This document shows positions 6,643 to 16,318 of a stretch of DNA of 50,296 nt, piece after piece; the first letter of the stretch is position 1, and every line of letters begins with the position of its first letter. Under the pieces are notes generated by a model that was given only the letters and a program-made list of their open reading frames with translations, searched no databases and was not told the DNA's origin. Source of the DNA: Desulfovibrio sp. (GTDB taxonomy: Bacteria > Desulfobacterota > Desulfovibrionia > Desulfovibrionales > Desulfovibrionaceae); the NCBI GenBank assembly GCA_017454325.1, contig JAFTDG010000137.1, positions 1 through 50,296 of the forward strand. Reading direction: 5' to 3'. The position numbers were made by a program, and so were the translations under genes.

Positions 6643-9156
6643 TCAGTTGGCAACAATATTTACCAGTTTTCCCGGAACAACAACGACCTTGCGCACCGTA
6701 AGATTCGCTATATGCCGTTGCACTGCAGCATCTGCCAGGGCGGCCTGTTCCATAGCTGTTTTGTCGGCACCAGCAGGAACACGTGTTGTGCCACGCAGCT
6801 TGCCATTAACCTGGAGCGCCACCTCAAGCATGTCCTGCTCGGTTGCAGCGGCATCCCAACGGGGCATGAGCTCAGCGGCAAGTGGTGTCGTATGCCCCAG
6901 CCGTTCCCATAATTCCTCACACACATGAGGCGTCACAGGAGAAAGCAGGGTCAGCACAGAGGCCATGGCCGAAGAGAAGACCCGTCGTCCGCCGTCGCTG
7001 CTGCGCAGGTGTTCGCGGGCAAGGTACATGGCGTTGACCAGTTCCATCACAGCGGCAATGGCCGTGTTGAATTGGAAACGGTTGCCCATGTCTTCACCGC
7101 ATTTTTTGACAGTAAGGTGTTCGCGGCGGCGCAGCTCGCGAGCTTCAGGCGTGGCGGCATCCTGCGCGTTAGCTTGGCAGGCCTTGAGGGGGAGCAGATG
7201 CTCTTCTTCCTCGGCAAACAAACGCCATACTCGCCCGATAAAGCGTGAGGCACCCTCAATGCCGGCATCAGACCAGTCGAAGTCACGCTCCGGTGGCGCC
7301 GCAAACAGGCAGAACAGACGAACTGTATCTGCACCGTATTTTTCGATCATCTCAGATGGTGCCACAATATTGCCCTTGGATTTGGACATCTTGCCCCCAT
7401 CCTTGAGCACCATACCCTGTGTGAGCAGGTTGCTGAACGGTTCGGCAAGCGAAGGGGGATAAAAGCCCAGGTCACGCAATACCTTTGTGAAAAAGCGGGC
7501 GTACAGCAGATGCAGAATGGCATGTTCCACGCCGCCAATATATTGATCTACAGGCAGCCAGTACGCCAGCGCTGCAGCATCAAATGGCGTTACATCATTA
7601 CGGGGGCTCGTATAGCGGGCAAAATACCAGGAGGATTCCACAAAGGTATCCATGGTGTCTGTTTCGCGCCTTGCCGGCTGGCCGCAACGCGGACATGTGC
7701 AGGCAACAAAGCTTTCCGTTTCAGGCAGAGGCGAGCGGCCGTCATCACGAACATGGGCATCCAGAGGGAGCAGCACTGGCAGATTGTTTTCATTTTCAGG
7801 CACAACGCCACAGTGCTCACAATAGACAACGGGGATAGGTGCACCCCAGTAGCGCTGGCGTGAGATATTCCAGTCACGCAGGCGGAATTGGGTAGTGCCC
7901 TTACCCTTGCCCTCTCGTTCCAGGGCTTCGGTGATGGCTTTTTTGCCGGTTTCATTATCCATGCCGTCAATAGTACCGGAATTGACCATGACACCCGGGC
8001 CTGTGTACGCCTCGGTCATAAGGTTGGGGTCAAGGTGTTCTCCCTGTGGCTCCACAACCACTCTGATGGGCAGACCATACTTGCGGGCAAATTCAAAGTC
8101 TCGCTGATCGCCGCAAGGCACACCCATGACAGCGCCCGTGCCGTAATCAGCAAGGACAAAATTCCCCAGCCACAGCGGCACGCGCTCACCGGTCAGCGGG
8201 TGTATGGCATAGGCCCCCGTGAAGATGCCTTCTTTTTCCAGCGTGTCTGACTGGCGGTCAATGCGGTCCATGTTGCGGATGCGTTCCACAAATGCGCGGA
8301 CTTCGTCAGCATGTGCATAGCCGTCCAGCAGGTGCTCCACCAGAGGATGTTCGGGAGCAAGTGTAACAAAGGTGACACCAAAGAGCGTGTCCGGTCGGGT
8401 TGTAAATACCTCCAGGCGGTCAACACCCTGCACCGTTTTTTCCAGACCAAAAGTAATGGAAGCGCCCGTGGATTTGCCTATCCAGTTGCGTTGCATGGCC
8501 AGTACGCGGTCGGGCCATCCGCCTTCAAGGCGGGTAAGATCTTGAAGTAATTCGTCGCCATAGGCCGTGATTTTAAGAAACCACTGGGTCAGATCTTTCT
8601 GTACGACACGACTGTCGCAACGCCAGCACAGACCGTCAATAACCTGTTCATTGGCTAGAACCGTGTGACAGGAGGGGCACCAGTTCTGCGGTGCCTTTTT
8701 GCGATAGACAAGGCCCTTTTCCAACAAACGCAGAAAAAACAGCTGCTCCCAGCGGTAATATTCCGGCCGGCATGTGGCTATTTCGCGTGACCAGTCATAG
8801 GAGTAGCCCAGGCGTCTGAGCTGTTCACGCATGTTGCTGATATTGGCATACGTCCATTTTGCCGGGTGCGTGTGATTTTTGATGGCAGCATTTTCCGCAG
8901 GCAGACCAAAGGCATCCCAACCCATGGGGTGCAGCACGTTGTATCCTTGCATGCGTTTGGCGCGTGCCACCACATCACCGATAGCATAGTTGCGTACATG
9001 GCCCATGTGGATATTGCCCGAAGGATAGGGGAACATCTCAAGCACATAATACTTGGGTTTGCTGCTGTCATGGGAGCAGGCAAAGGCGTGTTGTTCCTGC
9101 CAGCGGGCCTGCCATTTTTTTTCTATAACCTGAGGATTGTAGCGTTCTTGCGTCAT
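6643..9156 (-). CDS. leuS: Leucyl-tRNA synthetase
   Basis: A class I synthetase that charges tRNA-Leu. From the ATG at 9156 (837 aa) the HIGH-type motif HMGH is at residues 50-53 and KMSKS at about 589-593. The zinc-knuckle cysteines CPSC...CWRC are at about 160-180, and the editing (CP1) domain is marked by TTRPDTLFG near 252. In the editing segment the usual 'VPxHDxRD' reads VPCGDQRD, so the conserved His is Gly here. A GTG at 9165 is an alternative start overlapping the nusB stop. It is the last gene of the long fab-rib-nusB operon and overlaps or abuts nusB. The C-terminal end (LVNIVAN) is complete. Confidence 0.97.
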   Translation of the reverse strand: MTQERYNPQVIEKKWQARWQEQHAFACSHDSSKPKYYVLEMFPYPSGNIHMGHVRNYAIGDVVARAKRMQGYNVLHPMGWDAFGLPAENAAIKNHTHPAKWTYANISNMREQLRRLGYSYDWSREIATCRPEYYRWEQLFFLRLLEKGLVYRKKAPQNWCPSCHTVLANEQVIDGLCWRCDSRVVQKDLTQWFLKITAYGDELLQDLTRLEGGWPDRVLAMQRNWIGKSTGASITFGLEKTVQGVDRLEVFTTRPDTLFGVTFVTLAPEHPLVEHLLDGYAHADEVRAFVERIRNMDRIDRQSDTLEKEGIFTGAYAIHPLTGERVPLWLGNFVLADYGTGAVMGVPCGDQRDFEFARKYGLPIRVVVEPQGEHLDPNLMTEAYTGPGVMVNSGTIDGMDNETGKKAITEALEREGKGKGTTQFRLRDWNISRQRYWGAPIPVVYCEHCGVVPENENNLPVLLPLDAHVRDDGRSPLPETESFVACTCPRCGQPARRETDTMDTFVESSWYFARYTSPRNDVTPFDAAALAYWLPVDQYIGGVEHAILHLLYARFFTKVLRDLGFYPPSLAEPFSNLLTQGMVLKDGGKMSKSKGNIVAPSEMIEKYGADTVRLFCLFAAPPERDFDWSDAGIEGASRFIGRVWRLFAEEEEHLLPLKACQANAQDAATPEARELRRREHLTVKKCGEDMGNRFQFNTAIAAVMELVNAMYLAREHLRSSDGGRRVFSSAMASVLTLLSPVTPHVCEELWERLGHTTPLAAELMPRWDAAATEQDMLEVALQVNGKLRGTTRVPAGADKTAMEQAALADAAVQRHIANLTVRKVVVVPGKLVNIVAN

Positions 9157-9161
9157 GAAAA

Positions 9162-9659
9162 TCACCCGGCTTGCTGAGATGGGGAGGAATTGTGTACGAG
9201 AGGGCTTTTGAGCGTGCCATTCTCCTGAGCTTTGGCTACTGCGTCCAGAATGCCGTTGATAAAACTGCCAGCTCCATCCTCGCCAAACTGACGGCTGAGG
9301 TCCAGAGCTTCATTAATGGCAACTTTGGCTGGGATGTCATCACGGCAGAGCATTTCAAACACGGCGAGCCGAAGCAATGTGAGTTCAACACGGCCCATAC
9401 GGTTTACACGCCAATTGTGGGAATGGCGGTCAATGACGTCGTCCAGTAAGGTGGCACTTTTCCATACGCCTTCTACCAGTTCCCAGGCGAACCCTGATGG
9501 AGTGGTGGAGGTGCTTTCCTTGGCTGGATACCCCGGAGAGTTGTAAAAGATGTCCTGCAATTCTTCCAGAGTTTGTACGGACCCAAAGGAAAGACCATAC
9601 AGCACCTGAAAGGCCAATTCCCTCTCGCCGTGGCGTGTTGCCATTTTACCCCTGGCCAT
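9162..9659 (-). CDS. nusB: Transcription antitermination factor NusB
   Basis: A 165-residue all-helical NusB. With NusE (S10) it binds boxA RNA and prevents Rho termination in rRNA operons. Recognisable blocks are RHGERELAFQVLYGL near the N-terminus, VDD-type helix WKSATLLDDVIDRHS near 75, and the diagnostic ELTLLRLAVFEML followed by PAKVAINEALDLSRQFG and FINGILDAVA in the C-terminal half. It starts three bases after the ribH stop and ends by touching leuS, so it is translationally linked to both. The ribH-nusB order is the same as in many bacteria. An alternative start at the second Met (MATRHG) is possible. Confidence 0.96.
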   Translation of the reverse strand: MARGKMATRHGERELAFQVLYGLSFGSVQTLEELQDIFYNSPGYPAKESTSTTPSGFAWELVEGVWKSATLLDDVIDRHSHNWRVNRMGRVELTLLRLAVFEMLCRDDIPAKVAINEALDLSRQFGEDGAGSFINGILDAVAKAQENGTLKSPLVHNSSPSQQAG

Positions 9660-9662
9660 GGA

Positions 9663-10133
9663 TTACAGCTGCTCCAGAACGCGTATGGTTTCCAGCATGG
9701 CTGCTGCGGCTTCAATGCCTTTGTTGCCGCCCTTGGAACCCGCCCGCTCAATGGCTTGTTCAATGGTATCACAGGTCAAAAGCCCAAAACCAACGGACAC
9801 GCCGGTTTGTAGCATACATTGTGCTATGCCCTTGCTGGCCTCTGCACAAACATAGTCAAAATGCGGGGTCGCACCGCGGATGACCGCTCCCAGCACTAGG
9901 ATGCCATTATACTGACCTGAAGCCGCCAGTTTATGGCAGACCAGTGGCAGCTCAAATGCACCTGGCACGCGCACCAGCGTGATACCGGTATCATCAAGGC
10001 CATGGCGTTCCAGGTAGTCAATCGCACCGCTGATAAGGTGATCCACGATGAAATTGTTAAATCTGGCGGCTACAATGGCCACCTTGAGGCCTTTGGCGTC
10101 TAACTGACCGGCAATAGTTGTTACCGTGCTCAT
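9663..10133 (-). CDS. ribH: 6,7-dimethyl-8-ribityllumazine synthase
   Basis: Condenses 5-amino-6-ribitylaminouracil with 3,4-dihydroxy-2-butanone 4-phosphate to lumazine, the penultimate step of riboflavin synthesis; it forms an icosahedral shell. The 156-residue protein shows the family segments [20 protein letters not shown] near 20-38, [11 protein letters not shown] near 54, and [16 protein letters not shown] near 80, which includes the catalytic His. An AGGAGA ribosome-binding site precedes the ATG. It lies 52 bp after ribE and immediately before nusB. The ribBA gene, which makes the other substrate and often sits between ribE and ribH, is absent from this operon. Confidence 0.97.
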   Translation of the reverse strand: MSTVTTIAGQLDAKGLKVAIVAARFNNFIVDHLISGAIDYLERHGLDDTGITLVRVPGAFELPLVCHKLAASGQYNGILVLGAVIRGATPHFDYVCAEASKGIAQCMLQTGVSVGFGLLTCDTIEQAIERAGSKGGNKGIEAAAAMLETIRVLEQL

Positions 10134-10184
10134 GCCTTGTCTCCTTGTGGAATTTCACTGTCATTGGGCGTGTTCAGCACACCA

Positions 10185-10853
10185 TTAATAGAGAAGATAC
10201 TGTCGTAAGAAATCATGAGTACACCCGTTTGAGGCAGACATGGCTTTTTGTGGCCGGGAGCCAGGCATGTATACCGTAAGCAGGCTGCGCACATACTTGC
10301 CGATGATATCTGTTTCCATGTTCACCTTGCAGCCGGGCCGCCAACGATGCATGGTGGTACGTTTTTGCGTGTCAGGTATAATATTTACTTCAAGAAAATC
10401 CGGGCCACAGGCATTGACCGTAAGACTGATGCCATCAAGGCATACTGACCCCTTGGCGATAACTTCAGGGCCATACGCAGGTGGAAAGGAGAGGCGGCAA
10501 CACAGAGACTGCCCCGCAGGTGCTATCGTGCGTACCACAGCCAGACAATCAACATGACCGCTGACCATATGGCCGCCCAGCCTGTCCCCCAGGGCAAGGG
10601 CACGCTCCAGGTTAACCAGGGAGCCTTTGGGGCAGTTGGCCAGGGTTGTGCGCGACAGCGTTTCTGCCGAAGCATAGACGGTAAATTCTCTGTGGGTATG
10701 CGTTTCCACCGAGAGGCAGGCACCGTTGACAGCGATGGATTCCCCGTCTGTCACATCTGGCAGATCAAAGAGGGGACGAAGTGTAAAACGGCGTTCAGCG
10801 TTGCCGTGAAGTGCAATGACTTCGCCTTGTCCCTGAATGATGCCGGTGAACAT
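10185..10853 (-). CDS. ribE: Riboflavin synthase alpha subunit
   Basis: Dismutates two lumazine molecules into riboflavin and the pyrimidine that ribH re-uses. The 222-residue protein has the two tandem lumazine-binding beta-barrels. The first starts at the canonical MFTGIIQGQGEV; the second begins around residue 98 (LGGHMVSGHVD) and includes KGSVCLDGISLTVN near 135. The C-terminal helix (KYVRSLLTVY) forms the trimer contact and is followed here by about 25 extra residues. AGGAAGG lies just before the ATG. It starts eight bases after the ribD stop, so the rib genes are tightly coupled. Confidence 0.96.
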   Translation of the reverse strand: MFTGIIQGQGEVIALHGNAERRFTLRPLFDLPDVTDGESIAVNGACLSVETHTHREFTVYASAETLSRTTLANCPKGSLVNLERALALGDRLGGHMVSGHVDCLAVVRTIAPAGQSLCCRLSFPPAYGPEVIAKGSVCLDGISLTVNACGPDFLEVNIIPDTQKRTTMHRWRPGCKVNMETDIIGKYVRSLLTVYMPGSRPQKAMSASNGCTHDFLRQYLLY

Positions 10854-10861
10854 GCGCCTTC

Positions 10862-12004
10862 CTATAGTGCCGTCTTGGGCATGGACAGCAAGCGAATATG
10901 CACGTCACCGCCACAGATGTGCGTGTCGCAGACACGCATGCGCAGGGCTTCATCCAGGCTCAAGGGAGCACGGCCGGAGAAAAGGGGAATCGCTTCGGCA
11001 TCGCCCAGAACCATGGGCGCAAGGTGCAGATGAAAGTCATCCACAAGATCTGCCTCAAGTAAACTCAAGGCAAGATGGCCGCCCCCTTCGCAGAGTACAT
11101 AGGGGCAGTGCAGGTCGTCAAACATGACACGCAGCATTCCCTGAAAATTTGGCCCGCCATGTATATTGGGCCCCAAGGCCAGCACCCGTACACCTATTTC
11201 ACGCAGTGCCTTGGCTGTGGTTGAAGCTGCGGCTGCCGGTGAACCCAGAAAAATTGTCTGCTCTGGGCGTTCCTTAAGCAGGAGAAAATCGGCATCGGGT
11301 TGTGGCAGTCGCGAGGTGAGGATGCAGGCAAGGGGTTGTGCTGTAACCTCCACATCTCTTGCTGTAAGACGGGGATTGTCTGCCCGGAAGGTTCCACCTC
11401 CCACAAGTACCGCACCGCCGCAAAGGCCAACGCCTGCGCGTAGCGTATGCGTTCTCTTGCGGGAAGCCTCCGAGCTGATCCATTGCGCATGGGCGTTGCG
11501 TGTGGCAATGCGACCGTCCAATGTGGCCGCCATTTTCAATATGACATAGGGACGTTTGTGCTTCTGCCATACCAGGAAGTCGGCCACAAGGTCGAGGCAT
11601 TCTTGCTGACAGACATTTTCAATCACTTCCACGCCGGCTGCGCGTAGCACTTCTGCCCCTCCGCCGGCTTCGGGGTTGGGATCGGCAGTACCAATGACAA
11701 CACGCGCAATACCTGCTTTGAGAATGGCTTCCGTGCATGGCGGGGTTTTGCCCTGGTGCCGGCAAGGCTCCAAGGTGACCACTAGGGTGCACCCTGATGT
11801 AGTTATTCCCAACGAGGCGGCATTGTTGAGGCAATCTGTTTCTGCATGATCTAGCCCCGCAGCGTGATGCCAGCCTCGAGCAACCACTTTGCCGTCGCGT
11901 ACGAGCACAGCGCCAACCGTGGGGTTGGGGCATGTGCGCCAACGGCCTTTTTCGGCCAGGGCTATGGCTTCGTGCATGAAGGGGATGAAATCTGCATCAG
12001 CCAT
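10862..12004 (-). CDS. ribD: Bifunctional pyrimidine deaminase/reductase RibD
   Basis: Carries the second and third steps of riboflavin synthesis. I start it at 12004 ([10 protein letters not shown], 380 aa) because AGGAGAG sits eight bases upstream; the longer frame to 12121 only reads through comEB. The N-terminal deaminase domain (about 1-145) has the zinc site [10 protein letters not shown] near 50 and [11 protein letters not shown] near 77. The C-terminal NADPH-dependent reductase domain spans about 145-370 ([16 protein letters not shown] near 158, [12 protein letters not shown] near 310). The start overlaps the end of comEB by eight bases. Confidence 0.96.
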   Translation of the reverse strand: MADADFIPFMHEAIALAEKGRWRTCPNPTVGAVLVRDGKVVARGWHHAAGLDHAETDCLNNAASLGITTSGCTLVVTLEPCRHQGKTPPCTEAILKAGIARVVIGTADPNPEAGGGAEVLRAAGVEVIENVCQQECLDLVADFLVWQKHKRPYVILKMAATLDGRIATRNAHAQWISSEASRKRTHTLRAGVGLCGGAVLVGGGTFRADNPRLTARDVEVTAQPLACILTSRLPQPDADFLLLKERPEQTIFLGSPAAAASTTAKALREIGVRVLALGPNIHGGPNFQGMLRVMFDDLHCPYVLCEGGGHLALSLLEADLVDDFHLHLAPMVLGDAEAIPLFSGRAPLSLDEALRMRVCDTHICGGDVHIRLLSMPKTAL

Positions 12005-12488
12005 GGTTCGGCTCTCCTGCTTGGGCGCTGACGACAGGTGGTGTGAACTCCACATGTTCCACAGGAACCCCGGCTTCCCGCAACATGCTTTCTGCCAGTT
12101 CGTCGGGGTAGTATTCTGCATAGTATATATGTCTGATGCCGCAGTTGATCAGCATTTTAGCGCACAAAACGCAGGGATGCGTAGTACAGTAGAGTTCCGC
12201 ACCGCTGATATGAATGCCGTGAACAGCCGCCTGGATAATGACATTCTGTTCAGCATGCAGGCCACGGCAGATTTCGTGCCTTTGCCCGGAGGGAATGTGC
12301 ATTTGCTGTCTGAGGCAGCCAGCATCAAGACAGTGCGACATGCGTGCGGGAGAACCATTGTAGCCTGTAGCCAGAATACGTTTATCCTTTACAGCAATGG
12401 CTCCCACCTTGCGGCGCAGGCAGGTGGAGCGGCCACTCACCAGATAGGTGATGTTCATAAAGTATTCAGGCCATGGCATGCGCTGCAT
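11997..12488 (-). CDS. comEB: dCMP deaminase (ComEB-type)
   Basis: A 163-residue zinc cytidylate deaminase that turns dCMP into dUMP, feeding thymidylate synthesis. The zinc site is complete: HAEQNVI (His and catalytic Glu) near residue 77 and PCVLCAK near 103. The long insert [22 protein letters not shown] between residues 52 and 73 is typical of the ComEB/deoxycytidylate deaminase branch and supplies extra metal ligands. Its place between glyA and ribD groups one-carbon, thymidylate and flavin genes. It overlaps ribD by eight bases. Confidence 0.93.
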   Translation of the reverse strand: MQRMPWPEYFMNITYLVSGRSTCLRRKVGAIAVKDKRILATGYNGSPARMSHCLDAGCLRQQMHIPSGQRHEICRGLHAEQNVIIQAAVHGIHISGAELYCTTHPCVLCAKMLINCGIRHIYYAEYYPDELAESMLREAGVPVEHVEFTPPVVSAQAGEPNHG

Positions 12489-12604
12489 GAGATTATGCCC
12501 TTCTGTTTCACAATATCAGCTGCATTGGAATTTGCTGGTCACAATATATCAGGCCGGTGCAAAAGCCAAGCACAGTAAGTGTTCCAATGCCCTGCCACAA
12601 AGGC

Positions 12605-13843
12605 TTACCAGGTAAAGAGGGGGAACTGGCGGGCAAATTCTTCGACCTTGCAGCGAATATGTTCAAGGGCAGCGGCATCATCATGTCGGGCAAGAGCGTC
12701 AACGATAAAACCCCCAACCGTACGCATATCATCCTCACGCATGCCGCGTGTGGTCAGCGCCGCAGTTCCCAGGCGAATGCCGGAAGTCACAAAGGGAGAA
12801 CGTGTTTCAAAGGGCACAGTATTTTTGTTGACAGTAATGCCAGCTTTGTCCAGAGCCTGCTCCGCATCCTTGCCCGTAATGTCTGCACGGGTCAGGTCAA
12901 CCAGCATGAGGTGGTTGTCTGTACCGCCAGAAACGAGCTCATATCCTGCATCCATAAGTACTTTGGCGAGTACTGCCGCGTTAGTAATAATATGCTGCTG
13001 ATAGGTCTTGAACGCGGGACGGAGCGCTTCCCCAAAGGCCACGGCCTTGGCGGCGATGACGTGCATGAGTGGCCCCCCCTGAATGCCAGGGAATATCTGG
13101 CTGTTCAGGGCTTTAGCCATGTCCGAAGCCGCGAGAATCATGCCACCACGCGGTCCACGCAAGGTTTTGTGTGTGGTCGTGGTTGTGATGTGGGCATAAG
13201 GGATAGGGCTTTCGTGCAGGCCGGCAGCCACCAGCCCCGCAATGTGGGCCATATCAACCATGAGTTTGGCACCGACCTCGTCGGCAATTTTTCTAAAATG
13301 GGCAAAATCAATGCGGCGTGGATAGGCGCTGGCGCCGGCCACAATGACCTGGGGATGGTGCTTGCGGGCGAGGTCAGCAACTTCATCATAGTCAATATAG
13401 CCCGTGGAACGTTGCACACCGTAGGAAACAATATTGAAAAGACGGCCTGAAAAATTCACCGGGCTGCCGTGGGTGAGGTGCCCACCGTGAGAGAGGTTCA
13501 TGCCCAAAATGGTTTCACCAGGTTTGAGCACGGCAAGATAAGCAGCCATGTTGGCCTGTGATCCGGAATGTGGCTGTACATTGGCATATTCGCAGGCAAA
13601 AATTTTTTTTGCACGCTCCAGGGCAAGGTTTTCAGCCATATCTACATATTCGCAACCACCGTAGTACCGTTTGCCGGGGTATCCTTCGGCATACTTGTGG
13701 GTCAGCACACTGCCCTGAGCCTGGCGAACTGCGGGAGAAACAAAATTCTCCGAAGCAATAAGCTCCAGTTTGTTCATCTGGCGGTTGGATTCAAGCGCGA
13801 TGGCACGGGCCAGTTCAGGATCTTGAAGGAGAATCTCATCCAT
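12605..13843 (-). CDS. glyA: Serine hydroxymethyltransferase
   Basis: A PLP enzyme of fold type I that moves the hydroxymethyl group of serine to tetrahydrofolate, giving glycine and 5,10-methylene-THF. The 412-residue protein carries the PLP-binding lysine in [15 protein letters not shown] near residue 226. It also has the N-terminal [12 protein letters not shown] near 28, [18 protein letters not shown] near 51, and a normal C-terminal domain ([19 protein letters not shown]). The ATG is preceded by an AAGGAT-like site. It lies between fabF and comEB; a hairpin in the fabF-glyA gap may separate expression of the fab and later genes. Confidence 0.97.
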   Translation of the reverse strand: MDEILLQDPELARAIALESNRQMNKLELIASENFVSPAVRQAQGSVLTHKYAEGYPGKRYYGGCEYVDMAENLALERAKKIFACEYANVQPHSGSQANMAAYLAVLKPGETILGMNLSHGGHLTHGSPVNFSGRLFNIVSYGVQRSTGYIDYDEVADLARKHHPQVIVAGASAYPRRIDFAHFRKIADEVGAKLMVDMAHIAGLVAAGLHESPIPYAHITTTTTHKTLRGPRGGMILAASDMAKALNSQIFPGIQGGPLMHVIAAKAVAFGEALRPAFKTYQQHIITNAAVLAKVLMDAGYELVSGGTDNHLMLVDLTRADITGKDAEQALDKAGITVNKNTVPFETRSPFVTSGIRLGTAALTTRGMREDDMRTVGGFIVDALARHDDAAALEHIRCKVEEFARQFPLFTW

Positions 13844-13878
13844 GTGGGGGAATCCTTATTATTGTTATATAATAGTGC

Positions 13879-13895
13879 CCGCCATAGGCGGGCAA
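13879..13895 (-). promoter_or_regulatory. GC-rich hairpin between fabF and glyA
   Basis: A 7-bp perfect stem, GCCCGCC/GGCGGGC with a three-base loop, lies in the 83-bp gap. On the minus strand it is followed by an A/T-rich stretch but no clean T run. It could be an attenuator or mRNA-end protector. Confidence 0.55.
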
Positions 13896-13926
13896 AAGAT
13901 ATGCGCAAGGGCGGACGATGTGCGGT

Positions 13927-15174
13927 CTAGCCCTGCCATTTCCTAAAAATAACACTGGCATTGGTGCCACCGAACCCAAAGGAGTTGCACATGGCATATT
14001 CACAGGCAATGTGTTCTGAACCGTTGGTTATATAGTCCAGATCACAGCTTGGGTCGGGATTTTCCATATTGATGGTGCCTGGCAGCATTTCTTCATGCAG
14101 CGCCAGGGCAGTAAATACAGCTTCAATGCCACCTGCAGCACCCAGCAGATGCCCTGTCATAGATTTTGTGGCAGAAATTTTAACCTTCTTGGCATGTTGT
14201 CCAAAGACAGCCTTGATGGCTGTGGTTTCCGTAGCATCGTTGAGCATGGTAGAGGTCGCATGGGCATTGATATGTCCGATGGCAGATGCATCCACCTGTG
14301 CCTCACGCAGTGAATTGGTCATAGCACGTGCCATGCCCTCGCCATCAGCCCTAGGAGCTGTCATGTGATGGGCATCACCCGAAGCCCCGTAGCCAACCAC
14401 TTCAGCGTAGATTTTTGCTCCGCGTGCCTGGGCTGAAGAAAGCGTTTCCAGCAGCAGCAGTCCCGCACCTTCGCCAATGACAAATCCATCGCGCTTGGCA
14501 TCAAATGGACGCGAGGCATGTGTCGGGTCATCGTTGTAGTGCGTAGAAAGGGCTTTCAGAGCGGTGAAACCAGCCACACCAAGCGGAGTGACCGTGGCCT
14601 CAACACCGCCAGTAATAACGGCTGTGGCGCGGCCCAGCAAAATTTCGCTGTATGCCGTACCCAGGGCATGGAGGGCTGAGGCACAAGCCGTTGTGGTAAC
14701 AATGTTGGCTCCCTTGGCTCCGGTAAAAATGGAAATTTGCCCGGGACCCATGTTGGAAATAAGCATTGGAATCATAAAGGGAGAAATCTTGTTCGGACCG
14801 GCAGACAGCAGCTTTGCGTGCCATGTTTCAAGGGTGTGCAAGCCGCCCAGACCAATACCCAGGATAACACCCGTATCAAAGGCATTCTGCTCGGTAATGG
14901 TGTAGCCCGAATCCTCCAGCAGCATTTTGGCTGAAGCCACGGCAAATTGCGTGAAACGGTCCATATGACGCGCCTGTTTTTGCGTCATATATGCTTCAGG
15001 GGTAAAATTTTTGACTTCGCCGGCAATACGCGAATCAAAGGCAGATGCGTCAAAGAGCGTGATGGGCGCAATGCCTGACTCGCCTGCGAGAAGTTTTTTC
15101 CAGGTGGTTTGTATGTCATTGGCAAGCGGCGTAACGCCGCCGATGCCGGTGATCACTACGCGTTGACGGGTCAT
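13927..15174 (-). CDS. fabF: 3-oxoacyl-ACP synthase II (FabF)
   Basis: The main elongating condensing enzyme of type II fatty-acid synthesis. The 415-residue thiolase-fold protein has the Cys-His-His triad: Cys in TTACASALHALG near 164, His in NAHATSTMLND near 304, and His in TGHLLGAAGG near 341. The C-terminal CNSFGFGGTNAS loop is intact. AAAGGAG lies seven bases before the ATG. It follows acpP after a 63-bp gap containing a hairpin and precedes glyA. Nothing is missing. Confidence 0.97.
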   Translation of the reverse strand: MTRQRVVITGIGGVTPLANDIQTTWKKLLAGESGIAPITLFDASAFDSRIAGEVKNFTPEAYMTQKQARHMDRFTQFAVASAKMLLEDSGYTITEQNAFDTGVILGIGLGGLHTLETWHAKLLSAGPNKISPFMIPMLISNMGPGQISIFTGAKGANIVTTTACASALHALGTAYSEILLGRATAVITGGVEATVTPLGVAGFTALKALSTHYNDDPTHASRPFDAKRDGFVIGEGAGLLLLETLSSAQARGAKIYAEVVGYGASGDAHHMTAPRADGEGMARAMTNSLREAQVDASAIGHINAHATSTMLNDATETTAIKAVFGQHAKKVKISATKSMTGHLLGAAGGIEAVFTALALHEEMLPGTINMENPDPSCDLDYITNGSEHIACEYAMCNSFGFGGTNASVIFRKWQG

Positions 15175-15191
15175 GCATGCTCCTTTGACGC

Positions 15192-15212
15192 AGAGGGGGC
15201 GTTACCCCCTCT
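15192..15212 (-). promoter_or_regulatory. Hairpin between acpP and fabF
   Basis: A near-perfect stem AGAGGGGG/CCCCCTCT lies just after the acpP stop, without a long T tract. It may stabilise acpP mRNA or partly stop transcription, so that acyl carrier protein is made in excess over FabF. Confidence 0.6.
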
Positions 15213-15237
15213 GTCTAGTAGATGCTTTGAAAGAGCG

Positions 15238-15477
15238 TTAGCTGTTTTTTTTGTTCTCAATATAGGCAACGGCGTCCTGAACTTTCAGGATTTTCTGGGC
15301 GTCATCGTCAGCGATTTCGATGTCGAATTCTTCTTCCATGGCCATGATAAGTTCCGTCAGATCGAGAGAATCCGCCCCAAGATCCTCCACAAAGGAAGCT
15401 TCGGGTTTTACTTCGTCAGCACTCACACCCAGCTGATCAACAATGATTTTTTTTACTTTTTCAGCAACTTCAGACAT
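15238..15477 (-). CDS. acpP: Acyl carrier protein
   Basis: A 79-residue acidic four-helix carrier that holds the growing fatty acid on phosphopantetheine. The attachment serine is in [16 protein letters not shown] near residue 40. The start is set at 15477 ([10 protein letters not shown]), with GGAGGG four bases before it, rather than the upstream ATG at 15492. The C-terminal part ([18 protein letters not shown]) and the overall negative charge are typical. It lies between fabG and fabF as in E. coli. The extra Lys residues at the C-terminus (ENKKNS) are unremarkable. Confidence 0.98.
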   Translation of the reverse strand: MSEVAEKVKKIIVDQLGVSADEVKPEASFVEDLGADSLDLTELIMAMEEEFDIEIADDDAQKILKVQDAVAYIENKKNS

Positions 15478-15529
15478 AGTTCCCTCCAGCAACTCTTGAT
15501 GTTCTTCGTGCTCACAAAAACACGTTAGG

Positions 15530-16294
15530 TTAACAATACATGCCCCCGTTGACTCCCAGCACCTGGCCCGTAATATAGCTCGCCCTGTCCGAAGCGAGAA
15601 AAGCTACTGCCTCGGCCACATCTTCGGCTGTTCCCATGCGTTTGAGTGGAATATTTTGTGTATAGCTTGCACGGACTTCTTCCGTGAGGGTGGCGGTCAT
15701 ATCTGTTTCAATAAAACCAGGTGCCACAGCATTGACTGTGATTTGGCGGGCTGCCAGCTCTTTGGCACAAGACTTGGTGAGCCCAAGCAAGGCGGCTTTG
15801 GCTGAAGCGTAGTTTACCTGCCCTGCATTGCCCGACTGCCCCACAACAGAGGAAATATTGATAATCCGGCCTTTGCGGGCCTTGCTCATAATTTTGGCCG
15901 CTTCTCGTGTGCAAACAAAGGCTCCCCGCAGATTGACGGCAATAATCTTGTCGAAATCTTCATCCTTCATGCGCACAAGAAAACCGTCCTTGGTGATACC
16001 GGCATTATTGACTAGGACTGCAAGGTTTACCTTGTCCTTGACGACAGTGGCGAAAAAATTGGCTACGGCAGTACTGTCGCTGACATTGAGGGGAAAGGCC
16101 CATGCACTGTGACCAGACGTGCGTATCGTTGTAACGACGCTCTCTGCTTCTTCCGCACGGCTGACATAGGTGAGCAACACCTGAAAACCGTCTCGAGCAA
16201 GGGCTATGGCAATAGCTTTTCCTATGCCACGGGATCCGCCCGTGACGACAGCCGTAGGCTGTGTGTCATTTGGTATGTTTTGTGCTGCACTCAT
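15530..16294 (-). CDS. fabG: 3-oxoacyl-ACP reductase (FabG)
   Basis: A short-chain dehydrogenase that reduces 3-oxoacyl-ACP with NADPH. The 254-residue protein has the cofactor motif [10 protein letters not shown] at about 18-27, NNAGITKDG near 97, and the catalytic Ser-Tyr-Lys set in [20 protein letters not shown] (about 147-166). The C-terminus [12 protein letters not shown] is characteristic of FabG. A ten-residue N-terminal extension ([10 protein letters not shown]) is slightly longer than usual. It follows fabH by 24 bp. Confidence 0.96.
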   Translation of the reverse strand: MSAAQNIPNDTQPTAVVTGGSRGIGKAIAIALARDGFQVLLTYVSRAEEAESVVTTIRTSGHSAWAFPLNVSDSTAVANFFATVVKDKVNLAVLVNNAGITKDGFLVRMKDEDFDKIIAVNLRGAFVCTREAAKIMSKARKGRIINISSVVGQSGNAGQVNYASAKAALLGLTKSCAKELAARQITVNAVAPGFIETDMTATLTEEVRASYTQNIPLKRMGTAEDVAEAVAFLASDRASYITGQVLGVNGGMYC

Positions 16295-16318
16295 ACGGTT
16301 TGCCTTATTTTTATTGGG

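Noticed and set aside
12557..13450. 297-codon plus-strand open frame
   Set aside because: Antisense of glyA, which has all its catalytic motifs.
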